From the NCBI GenBank assembly GCA_021234155.1, contig JAJEKV010000002.1:17920041-17984040 (forward strand): a stretch of DNA of 64,000 nucleotides, written 5' to 3'. This DNA comes from Isoetes taiwanensis. Taxonomy: Eukaryota; Streptophyta; Lycopodiopsida; Isoetales; Isoetaceae. Numbering within the stretch: the first letter of the stretch is position 1; each line of letters starts with the position of its first letter. Shown in pieces: positions 58,557 to 64,000 of the stretch. Below the pieces are notes generated by a model, which saw nothing but the letters and a program-made list of their open reading frames with translations, was not told where the DNA came from and searched no databases. A program made the translations under genes and the position numbers.

Positions 58557-60070
58557 TTCCAAGTTAAAAAGTTTTACTTGCTATCTATCTCTCAACATGA
58601 GCTAGTGGAAGCATATATTCCATCTCACTTCTACCTATTTGGCAGAGGACGAACCTTTCATCTTTAGGGCATGATTGCTTCTAACCATAAGGTAAACTTG
58701 TCAAAAAGAAAACAATTGATTCGTGAAGTTAATCTTTAAATACAGCCTTTTACATAGACTAATGGTTTTGCTTTAGTTGAATCAATCTATTCCCGCTTAG
58801 GTTAGAGGTTTGCTCTTCCATTGTTGTTATTGTTAATGTTTGGTTATCAAATAATCCACTAATAATCAAAACATTAACTATGATATTAACCAAATTGTTT
58901 ATTTTATTCGAACTCTTGGAAAAAAGGCTATTACCATGGAGACGATCATATAGTGTTCCTCCTGCCATATATTCATAAATGAGAATTTGCTCATTTTTTT
59001 CAAAGCAATATCCAATGAGAGAGAGCACATTATTATGATGCAGACGAGTAAGAAATTGGACCTGCAAATTGGTCTAATAGTTAAATCAAACTTATTATGG
59101 TGATATCCGTCTTGCACCAATATATGCCATATGAGTTCACAACTTAAATAGTTTGGGCTTTAATATTCTTTTGAACGTTGGAAATTGTTGGAGATTTTTC
59201 TATAATCTCAAGAAGACAAAGTATTCAAATTAACATTTGCAACATGTTATAAGCATCCACCATTTATTCCTCTACCTTTAAACAAGGAAAGCAAAGGAAT
59301 TTCAGAGCTAAAGCTATTTAAAATGTTACTCGAGTATTAGAATTCATAAACAAAGATGCTCTTAAACATTTGAATTGTCATTTTACCTCATTAAAGAACT
59401 CCTTTGCTCCTTGCTTAGATGTCATTGATTTTGTTTTGCTGCAATTTTTGTCCATTTGACAAAGTCCCATAGTAAACATCACCAAATCCACCTCTTCCTA
59501 ACATTGTAGAGAAATTGTTTGTTGCATTAGTTACTTCGCAAGAGTGAATGCTCGTACCTGATGAATATATTCTAGAGGATTTGCGGAAAACGTTCCTTGA
59601 GTTTTTTGATCGATCTAATGGCAAGATAAACATTTTAAGATTAGATTTAATATTTTTAATTGCATATGCTAATGGGGATTAGAATTACCTGAATGTTGTA
59701 TGGCATTCCTTCTATATATTACAACAAGGCCAAATAGCAACACGAGGGATATGACAAGAACAATGACAATGATAATAATAACCATTGTTTTGTTTGATTT
59801 ATGTGGACTTTGTTTTATGCATGTTGCATTGCTTGGTAGACAAAGTAATGGATTTCCAAAAGCTCTACAAATAAGTGTAATTGTTAGTATGACATTAAAA
59901 CTATTCAATTCAATTTTTTGCATCAACAATGTAGATGTCACCATGCATAGAGGAAAATAGAAATGCAGTTGTACACATAGAGATAGCAAAATTTGACAAT
60001 AATGTTACCTGATAGTGATGTTTTTGTATTTGTTGGTATCGTTCCACTTAAGTTGTTGTTCTCTACAAAT

Positions 60071-60655
60071 CTAAAAAAATCAACTTTTAATGTTGAAAAA
60101 TGTTTATAATATCTTAATCTTAATCTTAACATATATAAGGCAGTTACATTTTCTGTTTGATTGTAATATTTTTTCCCCAGCAATAAGTTTGGTGGCGACA
60201 CGTATCTGAGAAAACCTGGAAGAGACACGTATCTTTTGAAAAAAGGGGTGGGGAAGAGTGACGTACCTTTTCTTCCTCTGCAAGCAATCCGGCCATTGCT
60301 TTCGGCCTAGTTTCGGCAATGGGGCAATCGGGCTTCTTTTCTGCTTCCGCCCCAGTTCCGGCCATAGCTTCTTCGTGCTTCTTATTTTGATTTGTAATGC
60401 ATTTGGCCCTTTTTGGTTTGTGTAGTTCAGAGCAGGGCAGATTGGGTATAACAATCTGCCATAACAACATGGCAGCGAAATGGGTCTAAGCTGTAAAATT
60501 GGCTTCTTTTTTTATGTCATTCTTGGTGGCAACAGCTATTGCTCTGCCAGGAGTTGAACGCCTCCACGAAACAGGGCTTTAGAGGGCTTCAGCATTTTTG
60601 GCGTCATGTTTATTTAGAGCAGGTTCCAGCATAATCAATTTATTGCAGCTGGTTT
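60071..60655. other. Junction between kinase relic and GT90 relic
   Basis: No malectin or LRR exon is seen here on the minus strand. A short imperfect duplication of TTCGGC(A/C)/CCGGCCAT(T/A)GCTT occurs at 60290-60365. Confidence 0.4.
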
Positions 60656-60661
60656 TCGAAT

Positions 60662-61845
60662 GTGGAAAGTTTAAAGCTGGCCTCGAAAACAGCTGCTTTT
60701 CGAATTGTCATACATCAGGGGAAACTCTACACAGAACTCTATTATAGGTGCATTCAGTCCAGAATGATGTTCACTCTTCTGGGGTTTCTCAACCTGCTGG
60801 ATAAATTTCCTGGACAGGTTGAGGATGTTGAACTCTACTTTAATTGCCAGGACAGACCTCAAATTTAAAAGAGACTTTGAGTCTGGTGATATTCCACCGC
60901 CTTTATTTGGCTACTGTAGCACAGATGAACACTTTGACATCCCATTTCCAGATTTTTCATTTTGGGATGGGCAAGTTGCAGTTTATCTGATTGTTTTCTT
61001 GGACAAACTACCAACTAACTTTTCTTTATGGAAATAGGCCCGAAATTAAAATTAAGTCATGGAAAGATGAGCTTATAAGCATTGATGCAGGCTCACAAAA
61101 AATGAAGTGGGCAGACAAAGATGGCTATGCACATTGAGGGGAAATCCGTGGACAAGTGACATTCGCAGACAGTTGCTCAAATGCAACTCAAATGATCATC
61201 AAGCACACATTTATGCACAGGACTGGGTGAAAAAGATGGATTTGGAGGATTCTAGACTCAGCAATCAGTGTGACCATAAGTATAATATATATGTAGAAGG
61301 ATATGCCTGGTCTGCGAGTTACAAATACTTATTGTTGTTAGCCATAAATGGCAAGTATTATGAATTCTTCACGAGGGGCCTAGTCCCATATAAGGATTTC
61401 CTGCCAATTGAAGCAGATGACAAGTTGTGTGGATCCAACAGGAGTGCAGTTGAGCAGGGAAATTCACATCCTACTGAGGCACAGATTATGGGTTCCAGAG
61501 GACGTGAGTTTGTTCAAGAACATCTTAATATGGATCGTGTCTATGAATACATGTTCCTTCTCTTACGTGAGTATGCAAAGCTTCAGAAGTTCAATCCGCA
61601 GGTACCTCCAGGATCTGATCGTCTGTCCCAAAATGCAGTATTATGTGTTGCCAATCCTACGGAGAGATTTTTTCTTCTCCAGTCTTCCTGAGTTGAGCAA
61701 CTATATTTATGTTGCATTGCGAATTGTGGGAGAGGCAAACATTGGGTGGCTTTTTGTTGACCATGTGTTATCTTTGGAATGTGTAAAATCCCAAGGCAGC
61801 TGGGTCAAACAGACTCATATAATGTTCTTGAAAATGTGCTGGTGA
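60662..61845 (+). pseudogene. GT90 (CAP10/POGLUT-like) O-glucosyltransferase relic
   Basis: The plus strand follows the plant DUF821/GT90 family closely. In order are TAAFRIVIHQGKLYTELYYR (60690-60750), GFLNLLDKFPGQVEDVELYF, PPPLFGYCSTDEHFDIPFPD (60897-60956), FSFWDG, PEIKIKSWKDEL (61040-61075), WADKDGYAH, RGNPW, YAQDWVKKMDLEDSRLSNQC, GYAWSASYKY, YYEFFTRGLVPYKDF and MDRVYEYMFLLLREYAKLQK, ending in a frame-shifted VCPK piece. The family transfers glucose or xylose onto protein Ser/Thr in the secretory pathway. A 67-base intron 60971-61037 fits only as GC-AG. Lesions: a frame change near 60865, a one-base loss at H-W/R-G near 61117, a gap of about five residues near 61335, and a frame change near 61615. 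The N-terminal anchor is missing. Confidence 0.75.
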
Positions 61846-61849
61846 CAGT

Positions 61850-63999
61850 GCATAAGCAATGATGCTGTAGATCTTGCTTCACAAGGTAATCTTTTTGCTA
61901 TTTAATCATTGAGGGAAAAGAAATACCAGTATGAGGTACAACATTGTTATGACATGTGAAAACCAGCTATTCGATGCAGGATGTGCAGGGCCTTATGCCT
62001 GCTGATGAAGAGAGCTTGACTGATGAAATCATCTGGGAGACATTACCGGTACAGTAGTAACTTCAAAGATTAATGAAAGAGCTACTTTGCCATTTTTTTT
62101 TTTGCAGAATAGTTTGGTATAACATTCCGAGGATGTACCAATTATTTGCTACTCTTTCATGTCTGCAGCACTTCTGGATAGCCGTCTCAATGGTCTCTTC
62201 ATGGCCATTACTGTGTTCACAATGTTAAAACTAACTGCTAAGGCTCACATCTGAATGTTTACTTTCGTCTTTTAACAAGTGTCAACAAAGGGAAGGTGCA
62301 ATTTGCGACCAATTGGCAAACTACAAAATATTAGCTGTGCTGTTCATTTGTATGAATTCATTTTGCCCATAAAAGAAAAAGAAGCCATGAATATTCCTAA
62401 CAGAGTATGCAGATTATTATGAAAGAGAAATCTATAACTTGGTAGCATCTGGGCCAATTTTATAGGTTAGCTTTGCCATAGAGAAGCTGGATTTTGTTAG
62501 ATTTCCCTTGAAGTTGTCTTGAGATTTTGTTGTCTATGCTTCCTTCAACAAGATTTGATCCTACTTGGGATATTATTGGTATGCAGCTAATGACCTTCAG
62601 AGCTGCCATAGATGCATGCATTTTTTGTCATTGAACACAGTTGGATAGAGGCTTTTTCAAACCGCCTTTGCACAACTAATAAGGATGGAAAACATACCTT
62701 TGCAAAAATAATGCTTGGTCGCTTCAAGAGACCGGGAATTGATAATGGGTTGAATCAAAAAGGTTCGCTTATTGTTGGCACAAAGAAGAGCCCCGGAGAT
62801 GCATGGTGGTGGCTCGAGGTGGTTGCCGGAAGACCCTTGATCGCGGCTTATAAATGAAAAAATGTCCACCTTGTGAGAGAGCTAGATTTTGTGAAGCACA
62901 TTTAAAATACTTTTTCTTATGCATTTGCAACCGATACGCAGGCAGCTTGCAACAACCGGAGGGAGTTGCAACAATTTGTTGTATGCATTGAGTATGCTAA
63001 TGGAGGTGATGGAGTTGTAAGCACCAATCCGCCAATCTCCTCGCCTGGTGTATCAACTTTAACATTTTATTGGCGCTTTGCATTCCTATGTTGTCCGTAA
63101 CTCCAAAATGTTTTGCTCACAATGGATGCAGTGACATCAATCATTCTCGTTTGTCCTGCCGTGAGGACTTAAACACGAACTATATATTGATTTTCTAGCC
63201 ATCGATTTGAGAGAGAGTTTGGTTATGCATAGAATGGGATCCCTTTAGGTCATGGTTTGTTTGCAGAGAGAGCAGCCTAGTTCTGTTGTTGCATATGTTC
63301 ATCATGATTTTGAGGCAACAAAATGCTGAATAAATTTTTACCAACCTACCACCCTATTTAACGCTCTAAATTTGCCATGAATATTCCTTTCCTAAGATTA
63401 ACATTACAAAGATTGATTTATCTTTTATTCTATTAAAATGGCCATTAAAGGCCGCGAATTGGCAAAAGAAATAGCAAACTAGGTGCACCTTGCAACAATG
63501 CAATCCAGTTATTTTTTAATTGAAACTTTGTAGAATAGAATAGCCTTTGTTAGAAAAAAAAGCATAACATTCTTCATATAAGCACTTTGAGATATTGTTT
63601 CTCAAGTAGTTGAAAAGCATCATGCAAAGCATCATGCAATGTTGCCATGCAAAACCTATTGGGAAACATGATTTTTGCTTTGTTTTTCTCTTTATGCATT
63701 TTTTAGTTCATTTTCATGTCGTTGAAAGTTTCATACCGGATGAACCTGGCAACGGTTGCTTTTAGTGATGTTCCTAAAATAAGTACACGATATATTTTGT
63801 TCAAAAGTTTCAGGTTTCATTTGCATCTTCATGTAGACTTATCGATAATTTCCCCGAGAACATTGTACGTAATAAGGTCTCTCTATGAAAGGCCAAGTTT
63901 AATGGTCGCAAAAAGAGGTGGTATGCAATAAGGTCCTCTATGAAGGGCCAAGCTTATGGGTCGCGAAAATGAGGTGGTGCTCATGACAACTAATAGTAT
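61850..63999. other. Right end, unrecognised coding-like pieces
   Basis: A piece reading DVQGLMPADEESLTDEIIWE (61981-62047) lies between AG and GTACAG. A plus-strand frame at 62612-62857 (...LGRFKRPGIDNGLNQKGSL, then SPGDAWWWLEVVAGRPLIAA) looks coding by composition, with tryptophans and few rare residues. Nothing in 62960-64000 is recognised. I cannot name a family for either piece. Confidence 0.35.
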
Positions 64000-64000
64000 G

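Larger units (their letters stand above)
55617..60070 (-). pseudogene. LRR receptor-like kinase, exons of TM and kinase region
   Basis: Minus-strand exons are 60070-60009 (last LRR, NNNLSGTIP), 59864-59689 (FGNPLLC, then the membrane helix VIIIIVIVLVISLVLLFGLV), 59614-59387 (LGRGGFGDVYYGTL, glycine loop), 59061-58935 (FLTRLHHNNVLSLIGYC...YEYMAGGTLYDRLHG), 55942-55874 (KQKPLDWKTRLGIALGAAQ) and 55803-55617 (IEYLHTNCNPGVIHRDVKSN...VMGTIGYIDPE). All have GT-AG borders. The layout fits plant malectin-like LRR receptor kinases. In exon 59614-59387 a one-base shift near 59440 disrupts the region of the ATP-anchoring lysine. The DFG motif reads AGFG. The extracellular malectin and earlier LRR part is absent, replaced by a GT90 relic, and the subdomain IX-X exon is missing. 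I therefore call it a pseudogene. Confidence 0.75.

Overview
This window is plant nuclear DNA. It has genes with short GT-AG introns, receptor-kinase, PPR, BAT-type permease and GT90 families typical of land plants, and a dense cover of decayed transposons. A chromovirus remnant with a fungal/vertebrate 'sushi'-like look (about 50.1-53.1 kb) and the very large, transposon-filled distance between kinase exons point weakly to a non-seed vascular plant such as a fern. That is an inference from memory, not a measured result.

Layout. At 0.7-1.9 kb is the eroded minus-strand end of a WD40-repeat gene. It stops at a DNA transposon of 9.3 kb (1910-11187) bounded by 27-bp inverted repeats. The element carries two convergent, decayed genes. 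The plus-strand gene contains a coiled coil, an Ulp1-type cysteine protease-like domain and an FCP1/NIF-type HAD phosphatase-like domain. The minus-strand gene is a transposase recognisable by SDGCASQFK and FFGSGHGKGTHDG motifs. Palindromic ATGTACAT arrays punctuate it. This is the best candidate here for an undescribed system. Sixty-six bases beyond its right end lies an 11.1-kb Ty3/gypsy retrotransposon (11254-22343) with two LTRs, a tRNA-Asp-like primer site, gag, protease, RT, RNase H, integrase and about 4 kb of unassigned sequence before the 3' LTR.

Two genes look intact. One is an intronless ectonucleotide pyrophosphatase/phosphodiesterase (22647-24068). The other is a seven-exon BAT1/GABA-permease-like amino-acid transporter (26407-28487) that reassembles in frame to 521 residues. 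A PPR-like pseudogene lies between them.

From 28.5 to 42.5 kb I see almost only repeats: tandem duplications, hairpins, a minus-strand LINE RT remnant (34.7-35.2 kb), tRNA-like SINE heads, and one LTR with an adjacent initiator-Met primer site (40.7-42.2 kb). A decayed minus-strand LRR receptor-like kinase follows. Its last exon is at 42.5 kb, its other exons are at 55.6-60.1 kb, and in the 12.9-kb gap sit a transportin-3-like fragment and the chromovirus remnant. A frameshifted GT90 O-glucosyltransferase-like pseudogene (60.7-61.8 kb) and unrecognised sequence complete the window.

Overall, two apparently functional metabolic or transport genes sit in a mesh of ageing mobile elements and gene relics. 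Many relics carry single-base frameshifts. These could be true decay or partly assembly error.
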